Part shown: piece after piece, positions 18,030 through 26,457 of the stretch | Layout: the number at the start of each line of letters is the position of its first letter | How positions within the stretch are numbered: the first letter of the stretch is position 1 | Origin: Kaistia defluvii | GTDB lineage: Bacteria; Pseudomonadota; Alphaproteobacteria; Rhizobiales; Kaistiaceae | Length of the DNA: 64,000 nt | Assembly (NCBI RefSeq): GCF_040548815.1 | Contig: NZ_JBEPSM010000003.1 | Coordinates: 620,001 to 684,000, forward strand | Reading direction: 5' to 3' | Program-made: the position numbers and the translations under genes | The notes under the pieces: generated by a model | What the model was told of the DNA's origin: nothing | Seen by the model: only the letters and a program-made list of their open reading frames with translations | The model's database searches: none

Positions 18030-18545
18030 TTAGGCGCGAGCGGCCTTGCGGCCTTCCTCGGCGCTGGCATTGACGCCAGCTTCGGCGATCTGCGTGAGCA
18101 ACGCGTCCGCCTTGTGCTCTTCCTGGAGCGTCTCATCGAGAAGCTTGGCGGCGTCTTTCATGCCAAGCTGCATCGCCCAGGTCTTGAGCATGCCGTAACG
18201 GGCAATTTCGTAATGCTCGATGGCCTGACCGCAGCCGATCAGAACGGCGTCAGCGGCGGCCGTTCCGCCGAAATCTTCCAGGTCTTCTTCCATCTCGGAC
18301 GTGATGCCCACCATGGCATCGCAGGTCTTGCCGCGTGCCGGCTTACCGAGAATTTCGAAAACCTGCACCAGACGCTCGACATGTCCCTGGCTTTCCTCGC
18401 CATGGTCCGTGAAAGCCTTCTTCAGCTCAGGCGACTGTGCAGCCTTCGCCGACTTCTTGCACGCCTTTACAGACTGCTTCTCGGCAAAGTAGACATCCTT
18501 GAGCGTCTCGTAAAACGCATCCGACAAATTCTTCTCAGCGGCCAT
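18030..18545 (-). CDS. YciE/DUF892 ferritin-like protein
   Basis: A 171-residue all-helical ferritin-like protein of the DUF892 family. The helices carry the expected Glu/His pattern for a di-metal site, for example FAEKQS, GEESQGHVERL, AIEHYEIARYG and LQEEHKADALL. Members are stress-induced and metal-binding, with a structural or iron role. The ATG at 18545 has CCGGAGGAAG immediately upstream. A longer frame reaches further upstream but lacks family similarity. An EcfG-like promoter lies about 60 bases before the start. Confidence 0.9.
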   Translation of the reverse strand: MAAEKNLSDAFYETLKDVYFAEKQSVKACKKSAKAAQSPELKKAFTDHGEESQGHVERLVQVFEILGKPARGKTCDAMVGITSEMEEDLEDFGGTAAADAVLIGCGQAIEHYEIARYGMLKTWAMQLGMKDAAKLLDETLQEEHKADALLTQIAEAGVNASAEEGRKAARA

Positions 18546-18600
18546 GATCTTCCTCCGGACTACTCGGAAACTTATTCCGAGTGCGTGATTGTGCGGTATC

Positions 18601-18625
18601 AACCATCTCGATCGCTTATCGTTCC
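18601..18625 (-). promoter_or_regulatory. EcfG-like promoter of the YciE-type gene
   Basis: On the minus strand GGAAC (18625-18621) is followed after 16 bases by GGTT (18604-18601), one mismatch from the CGTT consensus. Position and direction fit the YciE-like gene, a common member of the alphaproteobacterial general stress regulon. It is less certain than the exact match at katE. Confidence 0.5.
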
Positions 18626-18763
18626 CTGAAATCGGCGACGAAATCTCATCGAATCCGTTCGCTGGTCTGAGGGTCGGACGGAAACCATGCAGGCTCTCGC
18701 CTCACTCATAAGTGGTCGGGATTGTATGGGGCTCATCGAAACCGAGGGGGACAGGCGGGATCC

Positions 18764-19489
18764 ATGGAGACCGCATTTGTGACGCTCTCTGGCGGAGAGG
18801 GCTTGTTCGACCCGTGGGAGGAGGCCTATCTGGAACTCATGTCGTCTCAGCCAAAAAAGAACGGGGCTCCAGAGCGGGTGCAAGAATGGGTGCTGCCGGC
18901 GGCGGTCACCCTGGGATCGTCGGTGCGCGCTCACGGCATCCTTCTGGAGATGCGGGCTAAACTGCCTTCCGCAGCGAAGAAGGCGCTCTCGGTCAAGGGC
19001 AGCATTCTCATCCTGACCATGCCCGAGACTTCCGCTGAAGCCTTTGCCGCCACGGCAGCGGTTGTTACCCGTGTGCTGGACGGGATCGAGGCATTGCCCG
19101 TGATCCCGCGCGAGATCGAGGACATCCTGACGATCTCCACGACCGAGCGGCATCGTTGGCTCAAGGACGGCCGCCTGCAAAGCGCCGGGACGCGCACGGT
19201 GAAACTTCGGGGACGCGCCAAGAAGATTACCTTTCACGTGTTCGATCCGCGTCATGTCGAGGACGTCATGGATCGCGACCTAGTGACCGTATGGCGCGAG
19301 GACGACGCGGCGAAGGCGTCGGAGAACCGAAAAAGGGCGGCGGGGAAGGCCGCCTTGACGCGTTCCGGCAAGGGCGCGCCGAAGGCCAAGCCCGTGCCGT
19401 CGTCGGCCGCTAGACGGAGCCGGGAGAAGCTTCCGGCGCCAAAGCTTCAGGGTTGGGAAGAGTTCGAGCGCGACGAACTTCTGCGCTGA
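18764..19489 (+). CDS. hypothetical protein with HTH-like segment and basic tail
   Basis: I do not recognise this 241-residue protein. The middle, about residues 125-160 (IEDILTISTTERHRWLKDGR), has the shape of an excisionase/MerR-type helix-turn-helix. It is followed by a short beta-rich part and FDPRHVEDVMDRD. The last 70 residues are rich in Lys, Arg and Ala and end in an acidic-aromatic motif. A DNA-binding role is possible. The ATG at 18764 follows a GGGGGACAGGCGGGA stretch. It is transcribed divergently from the YciE gene. Codon use looks coding along the whole frame. Confidence 0.6.
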   Translation: METAFVTLSGGEGLFDPWEEAYLELMSSQPKKNGAPERVQEWVLPAAVTLGSSVRAHGILLEMRAKLPSAAKKALSVKGSILILTMPETSAEAFAATAAVVTRVLDGIEALPVIPREIEDILTISTTERHRWLKDGRLQSAGTRTVKLRGRAKKITFHVFDPRHVEDVMDRDLVTVWREDDAAKASENRKRAAGKAALTRSGKGAPKAKPVPSSAARRSREKLPAPKLQGWEEFERDELLR

Positions 19490-19803
19490 AGGGTGCGAAA
19501 TATTTCGGCTCTTAATGCAGTCAAATAAGCCGGCTTAAGATTTTCCCGTTTTCCGGGTCGGCCGAATCCCGATTTTCTCCTTAGCGCTCGAAACCAGCAG
19601 GACTTTCGCGTCCGCGGGTCCGGTCTTTATTTCTCAAGTTCCCTCCGAAAACGAACGCCTGCTTGGGTTGCCGTAGCGGCGTCAAGCGTTGCGTGCGCTG
19701 CAATAACCTTGGGAACGTAAACCAGAGCGTCGCCATTAGACCCCTTGCGAGGCAGCGACCCAGCCGGGATTTCACCCCTCGTCCGCCAAAATGGGGTGCT
19801 TGA
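19490..19803 (+). other. intergenic region upstream of the glycan operon
   Basis: No recognisable gene. Bases 19495-19585 are AT-richer than the surroundings, then the composition returns to average. A minus-strand open frame at 19627-19905 has a protein-like tail but no homology I recognise, and it overlaps the next gene. The promoter of the glycan operon should lie here. No clear -35/-10 pair stands out. Confidence 0.5.
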
Positions 19804-20958
19804 TTGTTTGTCGACAGCAATTCTCTCGGCGGTTCGATCGTCGTCATCAGCGACCTCGTGGAGCCGCATCCAAGCTTTCCGGCAGAGGCCCTCTTCGACC
19901 ATCACGTCGCGGAGAGGACGTCAAAGCCCCCCGTTCAGGGGGGGTACCTGGAACGACTTCCTTTGGCGGCTGTGCAAGCCGGATTGGCCGACCATGCCGA
20001 GATCTGGCACCACCACCGTGGCACGGGAACGGCCGTCTTCCACGGCGATGACGGCATCATGCGGCGCGCCTTTCCCGTCAGCGATAGTGCCGCCCCGTTT
20101 CATTCCGAGACCATGATTGAATTCATCGAGCGACAGGGTGCCCCGCGCATTCTCTGCGTCTGGGGGCTTGGCGTTTCCGAGCCAATTCTCGAAGCCTGTG
20201 CCGACAGCATCAAGATTTACAATTCCATCGACGTGCCCGCCCTGCGCGTGCCGCCCGAGGTCAGCCGCCATTTCGACCTCGTGCTGACCGGCGCCGGGTG
20301 GCAGGGCGACGAGGTGCGGCAACGGCATCCCGATATGCCCACGCTCATCCTGCCGGTCGGTCCCGACTTCGCTTCGCCGGAGACCTTCTTTCCCATCCCC
20401 GATGTCCCGAAGATCTATGACGTCGTCTATGTGGCTGCCGCCCAGCCCTACAAGCGGCATGACGTCCTGCTCGACGCGCTGGCCCGTTCGCCCCGGCCGC
20501 TCAAGGCGCTCTGCGTCATGGGATATGGCGAGGATGGCGACCGGCTGCGCCAGGCTGCGGCCGAGCGAGGGCTGGACGTCGATTTCGTCGGCCCGCCGGG
20601 GGTGCCGCATGCCGAGGTCAACAGGCTGATCAATCAGGCCCGGGTCGGGGTCGTTTGCGGCGTCGATGACGGCGCGCCTGCGATCCTGACCGAATACATG
20701 CTGGCCGGTCTGCCAGTGGTCGCCAACGACGCCTTGCGCTGCGGGCTGCAGTACATCGAGCCCGAGACCGGGATCGCCGCGCCCGCCGACCGCTTCGAGG
20801 TCGCCATTCTCGAAGCGCTTGAGCGCACAGACTTCAACCCACGCCAGACCGTTCTCGATCGCTGGGCGTGGCCCCATTCCATTTCCAAGCTTGCCGCCCG
20901 GATCCGCTCGCTCGAAGCGATCCGTGCCGAGCGCCATCCCCTTTCCGAGCTTGCGTGA
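19804..20958 (+). CDS. GT4-like glycosyltransferase
   Basis: A 384-residue putative glycosyltransferase with the two-Rossmann GT-B layout. The C-terminal half has the donor-binding pattern: DVVYVAAAQPYKRHDVLLDAL, then PAILTEYMLAGLPVVAND, which corresponds to the E-x7-E region of GT4. The N-terminal half is less conserved. There is no signal peptide. The likely start is TTG at 19804 with GGGGTG upstream, since no ATG exists nearby in frame. It is the first gene of a six-gene operon and ends 7 bases before the next start. It probably transfers a sugar to a growing glycan at the cytoplasmic face of the membrane. Confidence 0.75.
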   Translation: MFVDSNSLGGSIVVISDLVEPHPSFPAEALFDHHVAERTSKPPVQGGYLERLPLAAVQAGLADHAEIWHHHRGTGTAVFHGDDGIMRRAFPVSDSAAPFHSETMIEFIERQGAPRILCVWGLGVSEPILEACADSIKIYNSIDVPALRVPPEVSRHFDLVLTGAGWQGDEVRQRHPDMPTLILPVGPDFASPETFFPIPDVPKIYDVVYVAAAQPYKRHDVLLDALARSPRPLKALCVMGYGEDGDRLRQAAAERGLDVDFVGPPGVPHAEVNRLINQARVGVVCGVDDGAPAILTEYMLAGLPVVANDALRCGLQYIEPETGIAAPADRFEVAILEALERTDFNPRQTVLDRWAWPHSISKLAARIRSLEAIRAERHPLSELA

Positions 20959-20965
20959 GGCCTCC

Positions 20966-23284
20966 ATGAACCAGCAAATTCTCAAGAGCTTCGCCAACAG
21001 CAATATCCAGGCGCCGCTGATCTGCTTTTCGCATCTGCGCTGGGACTTCGTCCTGCAGCGGCCGCAGCATCTGATGAACCGGTTCGGCCGGAGCCGGCAG
21101 GTCTATTTCTTCGAGGAATACATCCCGACCGAGCATCACTCGCCCTATCTCGAAACCCATCCCTATGAAGGCACCAACATAGTGTCGATCCGACCGCGCC
21201 TGCCGCGCGACTGGGACGAGCCCCGGCGCGAGGCGGGACTGCGGCAGCTGCTGGACCTGATGCTGCGGCTCAATGGCATCATCAAACCGATCCTCTGGTT
21301 TTACAGCCCGTCCATGTTCAGCTTTGCCCGGCATGTGGACGCGTCGGCGGTTGTCTATGACTGCATGGACGAGCTTGCCAATTTCCGCTTTGCGCCGCCC
21401 CGGCTCAAGGAACTGGAAGCGGAGCTCATGGAGAATTCCGACCTGGTCCTGACGGGCGGCTCCAGCCTGTTTTCAACCCGGCGGAACCGGCACGACAACA
21501 TCCATCTGTTTCCCTCGGGCGTCGAGATCGAGCACTTCGCCACGGCGCGCAGCGACGTCCAACCCGCCGCGGACATGGCGGCGCTTCCGGGCAAAAAGCT
21601 TGGCTTCTACGGCGTCATCGACGAGCGTATCGACTTGCCCTTGCTGGCAGAACTCGCCCGATCGCATCCGGAATGGTCGATCGTCATGGTCGGACCGCTC
21701 GCCAAGATCGGCCACCACGAACTGCCGAGCGCGCCCAACCTGCATTTCATGGGCCCGCGCGCCTATGGCGACCTGCCGGCCTGCCTCGCGGCCTGGGACG
21801 TGGCGCTGATGCCGTTCGCCATCAACGAGGCGACGCGGTTCATCAGCCCGACCAAGACGCCGGAATATCTGGCGGCCGGACTTCCGGTCGTCTCCACGCC
21901 GATCGTCGATGTCGTCGCCACCTATGGCGATAATCCGGAAGCCGTGCGCATCGCCGACACGCCTGCCGCCTTCATCGCGGCGTGCGAGGCCGCGCTGGCG
22001 GCAGATCCCGCGACGTTCCTGCCGGAAATCGACCCCAAGCTCGCGACCATGAGTTGGGACGGCACGTTCCGCCGCATATCGGCGCTGGTCGACCAGGCGA
22101 TCAGCGCCAGGCTGATGCCGCCTCCCGCCCCGGCCGTACGCCGCTACGCGCAGGGTGGCGCGTATGACTACCTCATCGTCGGCGCAGGCTTTGCCGGCAG
22201 CGTCCTGGCCGAACGGCTGGCTGCGGACTCTGGCAAGCGGGTGTTGGTCTGCGATCGCCGCCCGCATGTCGGCGGCAACGCCTATGACCACCATGACGCC
22301 GCCGGCATCTTGGTCCACAAATACGGCCCGCACATCTTCCATACCAACAGCGACGACATCGTCGCGTACCTATCGCGCTTCACGGCGTGGCGGCCTTACC
22401 AGCATCGCGTGCTGGCCTCGGTCGGCGAGCGCCTGATGCCCATGCCGATCAACCGGACGACGCTTAACGCGCTCTATCAGCTGAACCTGCGCACCGACGC
22501 GGAAACCGAGGAATTCCTCCGCTCCCGGGCGGAGCCACAGGAAATGATCCGCAGCGCCCGCGACGTCGTCATCAATCAGGTTGGCAGCGAACTATACCGG
22601 ACATTTTTCGAGGGCTATACCCGCAAGCAATGGGGCGTCGATCCGAGCGAGCTGGACAAGTCCGTCACCGCCCGCGTGCCGACGCGCTCCAATGCCGACG
22701 ACCGGTATTTCCTCGATCAGTTCCAGGCCATGCCGCTTCATGGCTACACCGCGATGTTCGAGAACATGCTCGATCACGACAATATCGAGCTGGCTCTGGG
22801 CGTGGACTACCGGGATCTGCGCGCCGACGGACTGGCGAAACGGATCATCTATACCGGCCCGATCGACGAATATTTCGATCATCGCTTCGGCGCCTTGCCC
22901 TACCGCAGTCTGCGCTTCCAGCACGAAACCTTGGCGCAGCGGCGCTTCCAGCCTGTCGCCGTGGTCAACTATCCCGATCCCGAAATCCCCTATACCCGCA
23001 TCACGGAATACAAGCATCTGACCGGCCAGACCCACCGGCAGACCAGCATAACCTACGAATTCCCGCAGGATGCAGGCGACCCCTACTATCCAATCCCCCG
23101 GCCGGAAAATGCCGCGCTCTACAAGCAATACGAGGCGCTCTCGCGGGAGCACCCGAACGTGACCTTTGTGGGCCGCCTTGGAACCTACCGTTACTACAAC
23201 ATGGATCAGGTCGTGGGCCAGGCATTGGCCACCTATCGCCGGATGGGGGCCGATCTTGCCCAGACCCAGGAGGTGCCGGTTTGA
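20966..23284 (+). CDS. glycosyltransferase-UDP-galactopyranose mutase fusion
   Basis: A 772-residue fusion. Residues 1 to about 390 are a GT4-like glycosyltransferase (FSHLRWDFVLQRPQHLM at the start, ATRFISPTKTPEYLAAGLPVV in the donor site). From residue 400 a complete UDP-galactopyranose mutase follows. It has the FAD motif VGAGFAGSVLAERL (GxGxxG at 406-411), HIFHTNSDDIVAYL, the conserved GYTRKQWG, a SNADDRYFLDQFQAMP segment, and a closing NMDQVVGQAL. The mutase converts UDP-galactopyranose to UDP-galactofuranose. The fused transferase could use that product directly. No stop or frameshift separates the halves. The ATG at 20966 starts 7 bases after the preceding stop. Confidence 0.88.
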   Translation: MNQQILKSFANSNIQAPLICFSHLRWDFVLQRPQHLMNRFGRSRQVYFFEEYIPTEHHSPYLETHPYEGTNIVSIRPRLPRDWDEPRREAGLRQLLDLMLRLNGIIKPILWFYSPSMFSFARHVDASAVVYDCMDELANFRFAPPRLKELEAELMENSDLVLTGGSSLFSTRRNRHDNIHLFPSGVEIEHFATARSDVQPAADMAALPGKKLGFYGVIDERIDLPLLAELARSHPEWSIVMVGPLAKIGHHELPSAPNLHFMGPRAYGDLPACLAAWDVALMPFAINEATRFISPTKTPEYLAAGLPVVSTPIVDVVATYGDNPEAVRIADTPAAFIAACEAALAADPATFLPEIDPKLATMSWDGTFRRISALVDQAISARLMPPPAPAVRRYAQGGAYDYLIVGAGFAGSVLAERLAADSGKRVLVCDRRPHVGGNAYDHHDAAGILVHKYGPHIFHTNSDDIVAYLSRFTAWRPYQHRVLASVGERLMPMPINRTTLNALYQLNLRTDAETEEFLRSRAEPQEMIRSARDVVINQVGSELYRTFFEGYTRKQWGVDPSELDKSVTARVPTRSNADDRYFLDQFQAMPLHGYTAMFENMLDHDNIELALGVDYRDLRADGLAKRIIYTGPIDEYFDHRFGALPYRSLRFQHETLAQRRFQPVAVVNYPDPEIPYTRITEYKHLTGQTHRQTSITYEFPQDAGDPYYPIPRPENAALYKQYEALSREHPNVTFVGRLGTYRYYNMDQVVGQALATYRRMGADLAQTQEVPV

Positions 23285-24369
23285 AGCCGAAAATCATTCT
23301 GGCGACGGATAGCCAAGAGCCCTCCGGGGTCGGCGAACACATGCTGACCCTCGGCGCTGCCCTGGCAACCGACCATGACGTCATCCTGGCCGCCCCGGAC
23401 CATGTGGCCGGTCGCCTGTTGCTCCACCGGGGCGCCGCTCTCGGATTGGGCGTCAAGGCGCTCGATCTGCAGAATCCTCCCCAAGTCCGTACCTGGCTTG
23501 CCGGATTGGGTAACGCGCTCCTGCATGTGCATGCGGGGATCGGCTGGGAAGGGCACGACCTGGCGCGGTTCGGCAAGGCGGCCGGTCTTGCCGTGCTCCG
23601 GACCGAGCATCTTCCCTATCTCTTGACCGACCCCGTCCAGCAGGCTGCCTATCGCGCCATGCTGCTCAGCACCGACGGGCGCATCGCGGTGTCGGAGGCC
23701 GTGCATGCCTCCTTCCGGGACAAAGGCGGATCGCGGCTGACGATCATCCGCAACGGCGTCGCGCCTCGTCCCGCAAGCGGCGCGCGGGAGGACACGTGCC
23801 ATGCGCTGGGGCTAGGCGACGGCGACAAGATGCTGCTGAGCGTGGCGCGCCTGTCCGAGCAAAAGGGCCATTCCCTGCTGGTCGAGGCCGCGCCTGCCGT
23901 ACTTGAGCGGTTCCCGCATACAAGATTCGTTCTGGTCGGCACCGGGCCGGAGGAGGCGCGGCTCGCGGAGCAGATCCTTCAGTCCGGCCTGGAGGAAAAC
24001 TTCCTCTTCCTCGGCCAGCGCGACGACGTTCCCGACCTGCTGGCGGCAGCCGACCTGTTTGTCCTGCCGTCGCTGTTCGAGGGGTTGCCGCTTGCCCTGC
24101 TGGAGGCGGTCTCGGCCGGGTTGCCCGCTGTGGTGACTACGGCCGGCGGTTCCGTCGAGGTTCTGGGCAGCGATCACCCGTTCCTGGCCGAAACCGGCAG
24201 CGCGCCGGGCCTCGCCGAGGCGATCGTCGCGGCGCTCGGCGATCCCGAACGGGCCAAGGCCTCCGCCGAGGCCGCATTCCGCCGCTTCACGGACCGCTTC
24301 TCGGCCGCGCGCATGGCGGCGGAGACGGCTGCTTTTTATCAATCGATCCTGCAAAGGCGGGGCGCATGA
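23281..24369 (+). CDS. GT4 family glycosyltransferase
   Basis: A 362-residue retaining glycosyltransferase. The acceptor half begins IILATDSQEPSGVGEHML. The donor half has LSVARLSEQKGHSLLVEA, FLGQRDDVPDLLAAADLFV and SLFEGLPLALLEAVSAGLP, with the E-x7-E motif of GT4. The TTG at 23281 is the best start. It overlaps the previous stop by four bases (TTGA) and has AGGAGG 8 bases upstream, while longer frames lie inside the mutase gene. The coupling implies stoichiometric production with the fused mutase. Donor and acceptor are unknown. Confidence 0.85.
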   Translation: MKPKIILATDSQEPSGVGEHMLTLGAALATDHDVILAAPDHVAGRLLLHRGAALGLGVKALDLQNPPQVRTWLAGLGNALLHVHAGIGWEGHDLARFGKAAGLAVLRTEHLPYLLTDPVQQAAYRAMLLSTDGRIAVSEAVHASFRDKGGSRLTIIRNGVAPRPASGAREDTCHALGLGDGDKMLLSVARLSEQKGHSLLVEAAPAVLERFPHTRFVLVGTGPEEARLAEQILQSGLEENFLFLGQRDDVPDLLAAADLFVLPSLFEGLPLALLEAVSAGLPAVVTTAGGSVEVLGSDHPFLAETGSAPGLAEAIVAALGDPERAKASAEAAFRRFTDRFSAARMAAETAAFYQSILQRRGA

Positions 24370-25355
24370 GGTTCCAGTCCATGACCAAGACCCGCATCGG
24401 CTTCATCGGCGTCGGCGGCATCGCACGCCGCCATCTGGGCGTCCTTGAGCAGTTCGACGACGTGGAGCTGGCAGGCTTCGCCGACACCGACTTTGACCGG
24501 GCGGTCGACGCGGCTTCCCGTTACGGCGCCCGCGCCTATGCCGATCATCAGGCGCTGCTGGAGGATCCGGAGCTCGATGCCGTCTACATCTGCATTCCGC
24601 CCTTCGCGCATGGCGAGGCGGAGCGGGCGGTGATTGCCCGCGGCCTGCCCTTCTTCGTCGAAAAGCCGCTATCGCTGGATCTCGAAGTCGCCGAGGAACT
24701 GGCCGCTGCGGTCGAGCAGGCCGGCCTCGTCACCGCCGTCGGCTATCATTGGCGCTATATCGACACGGTAGAGGAAGCGCGCCGCCGGCTCGCGGACAAC
24801 CCGGCCCAGCTGATCTCCGGCTATTGGCTCGACCAGACGCCCCCGCCGCCCTGGTGGTGGCGAATGGACCGCTCCGGCGGCCAGATGGTCGAGCAGACGA
24901 CGCATATCATCGACCTCGCGCGGTATCTGGTGGGGGATGTCGTCCAGGTCTTCGGTCTCGCCGGCCACAGGGATCGCGACGCCTATCCGGGCCTCGACGT
25001 GCCAACGGCCAGCACGGCGAGCCTGCGCTTCGCTTCCGGCGCGATCGGCAATCTCGCCTCCACCTGCCTGCTCGAATGGGGCCATCGGGTCGGCCTTCAT
25101 CTGTTCGCGGAAGGATTGGCGCTGGAGCTTACGGACCATGACATCATGATCGACGTCGGCCAGGGGCGACCCGTCCTGCACGCCGGCAGCGACCCGGTCT
25201 GGAAGGAGGATCGGGACTTCATCGACGCGGTCCGTGGCGAGACCAATCGCATCCGCTGTCCCTATGGCGAGGCGCTCAAGACCCATCGCGTTGCCCTGGC
25301 CATCAGCCAGTCCGCCCGCGAGGGCAGGGCAATCGACATTCTTCCCGGCCGATAG
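24366..25355 (+). CDS. Gfo/Idh/MocA family oxidoreductase
   Basis: A 329-residue NAD(P)-dependent oxidoreductase. The N-terminal Rossmann motif GFIGVGGIARRHLGVL and the EKPLSLD motif at about residue 100 are diagnostic. The C-terminal alpha/beta domain contains GGQMVEQTTHIIDLARYL. Such enzymes oxidise or epimerise sugars and nucleotide sugars. The start overlaps the preceding stop (ATGA). A second in-frame ATG five codons on is possible. In this operon it likely makes or modifies a sugar donor, or works with the dehydrogenase that follows. Confidence 0.88.
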   Translation: MRFQSMTKTRIGFIGVGGIARRHLGVLEQFDDVELAGFADTDFDRAVDAASRYGARAYADHQALLEDPELDAVYICIPPFAHGEAERAVIARGLPFFVEKPLSLDLEVAEELAAAVEQAGLVTAVGYHWRYIDTVEEARRRLADNPAQLISGYWLDQTPPPPWWWRMDRSGGQMVEQTTHIIDLARYLVGDVVQVFGLAGHRDRDAYPGLDVPTASTASLRFASGAIGNLASTCLLEWGHRVGLHLFAEGLALELTDHDIMIDVGQGRPVLHAGSDPVWKEDRDFIDAVRGETNRIRCPYGEALKTHRVALAISQSAREGRAIDILPGR

Positions 25356-25362
25356 GGGCACC

Positions 25363-26457
25363 ATGTCCGAACGACAGATCCGCTCCCTCGGCATTGAACG
25401 CGAGGGCCAGGCCTACACTTTCCCCTATGGCGAGGGCGACCCGCCGGAGGGGCATGTCCGGCTGCAGACGCTCTACACCGGCTTCTCGGCCGGCACCGAG
25501 CTCACCTTCATGAAGCACACAAACCCCTATTTCCATTCCCGTTGGGATGGCGACCGGGGCGTGTTCATCGAGGGCGAACCGGGCCTGCAATATCCGGTGC
25601 CCTTCCTGGGCTACATGGAAGTGGCGCGCGTCATCGAAAGCCGCACGCCCGCTTTCCGGCGTGGCCAGGTGCTGGCCACCACCTTCGGCCACAAGACAGG
25701 CCACACGGCCGATCCCGCCCGCGACGTGCTGATCCCCTTGCCGCCGGAACTTGATCCGATCCTCGGCATCTTCGTGGCCCAGATGGGCCCGATCGCCGCC
25801 AACGGCATCCTGCACGCCGATGCCGAGCAGTTCGGCACCAACGTCAGCCGGCTCGGCCAATCCCTGACTGACAAGCCGGTGCTGGTGATCGGTGGCGGCT
25901 CGGTCGGTCTGATGACGGCGATGTTCGCGCGACTGGCGGGCGCCAGCGAGGTGGTGGTTGCCGATCCGTCCGCCTTCCGTCGCGAGCGGCTGATGGCGAT
26001 GGGCTTTGTGGCCATGGACGAGGAGGAGGCCTGGAAGCATGCGCGCACCCACTGGCACAGCGGGGGCGAGCGCGGCGCCGATTTCGTGTTCCAGACGCGC
26101 GCCCACGCGGGCAGCCTTCACACCGCCCTGCGCGCCTTGCGGCCGCAGGGGACCGTTATCGATCTCGCCTTCTACCAAGGCGGCGCCGATGCGCTGAGGC
26201 TTGGCGAGGAGTTTCACCACAACGGCCTCACCATCCGCTGCGCGCAGATCAACCGCGTGCCGCGTGGGCTCGCCCATTTATGGGACCGCCGGCGCCTGGC
26301 CCTGGAAACGGTGGCGCTACTGCAGGCGGAGGCGCCGGCCATCCTGCGCGAGATCATCACCCATATCGTCCCGTTCGAGGATGGGCCGGCCTTTCTGGCG
26401 GAGCTGGTCGAGAACCGTCCCGATTTCATGCAGATCGTCTTTCAGGTGGCCGAGTGA
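25363..26457 (+). CDS. MDR superfamily (zinc-binding-type) dehydrogenase
   Basis: A 364-residue medium-chain dehydrogenase/reductase. The nucleotide-binding motif VLVIGGGSVGLMTAMFARLAG is clear at about residues 178-198, with the acidic VVVADPS after it. The N-terminal catalytic half is divergent. I do not see the standard structural-zinc Cys cluster, so metal content is uncertain. The ATG at 25363 follows a GGGG box 7 bases after the preceding stop. It overlaps the next gene by four bases (GTGA). Substrate unknown, probably a sugar or sugar-nucleotide. Confidence 0.8.
   Translation: MSERQIRSLGIEREGQAYTFPYGEGDPPEGHVRLQTLYTGFSAGTELTFMKHTNPYFHSRWDGDRGVFIEGEPGLQYPVPFLGYMEVARVIESRTPAFRRGQVLATTFGHKTGHTADPARDVLIPLPPELDPILGIFVAQMGPIAANGILHADAEQFGTNVSRLGQSLTDKPVLVIGGGSVGLMTAMFARLAGASEVVVADPSAFRRERLMAMGFVAMDEEEAWKHARTHWHSGGERGADFVFQTRAHAGSLHTALRALRPQGTVIDLAFYQGGADALRLGEEFHHNGLTIRCAQINRVPRGLAHLWDRRRLALETVALLQAEAPAILREIITHIVPFEDGPAFLAELVENRPDFMQIVFQVAE

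Noticed and set aside
19627..19905. A 92-codon minus-strand frame with a protein-like C-terminal part
   Set aside because: No homology, no ribosome site, and it overlaps the start of the glycosyltransferase operon. It could be an old remnant, but there is not enough to support a call.
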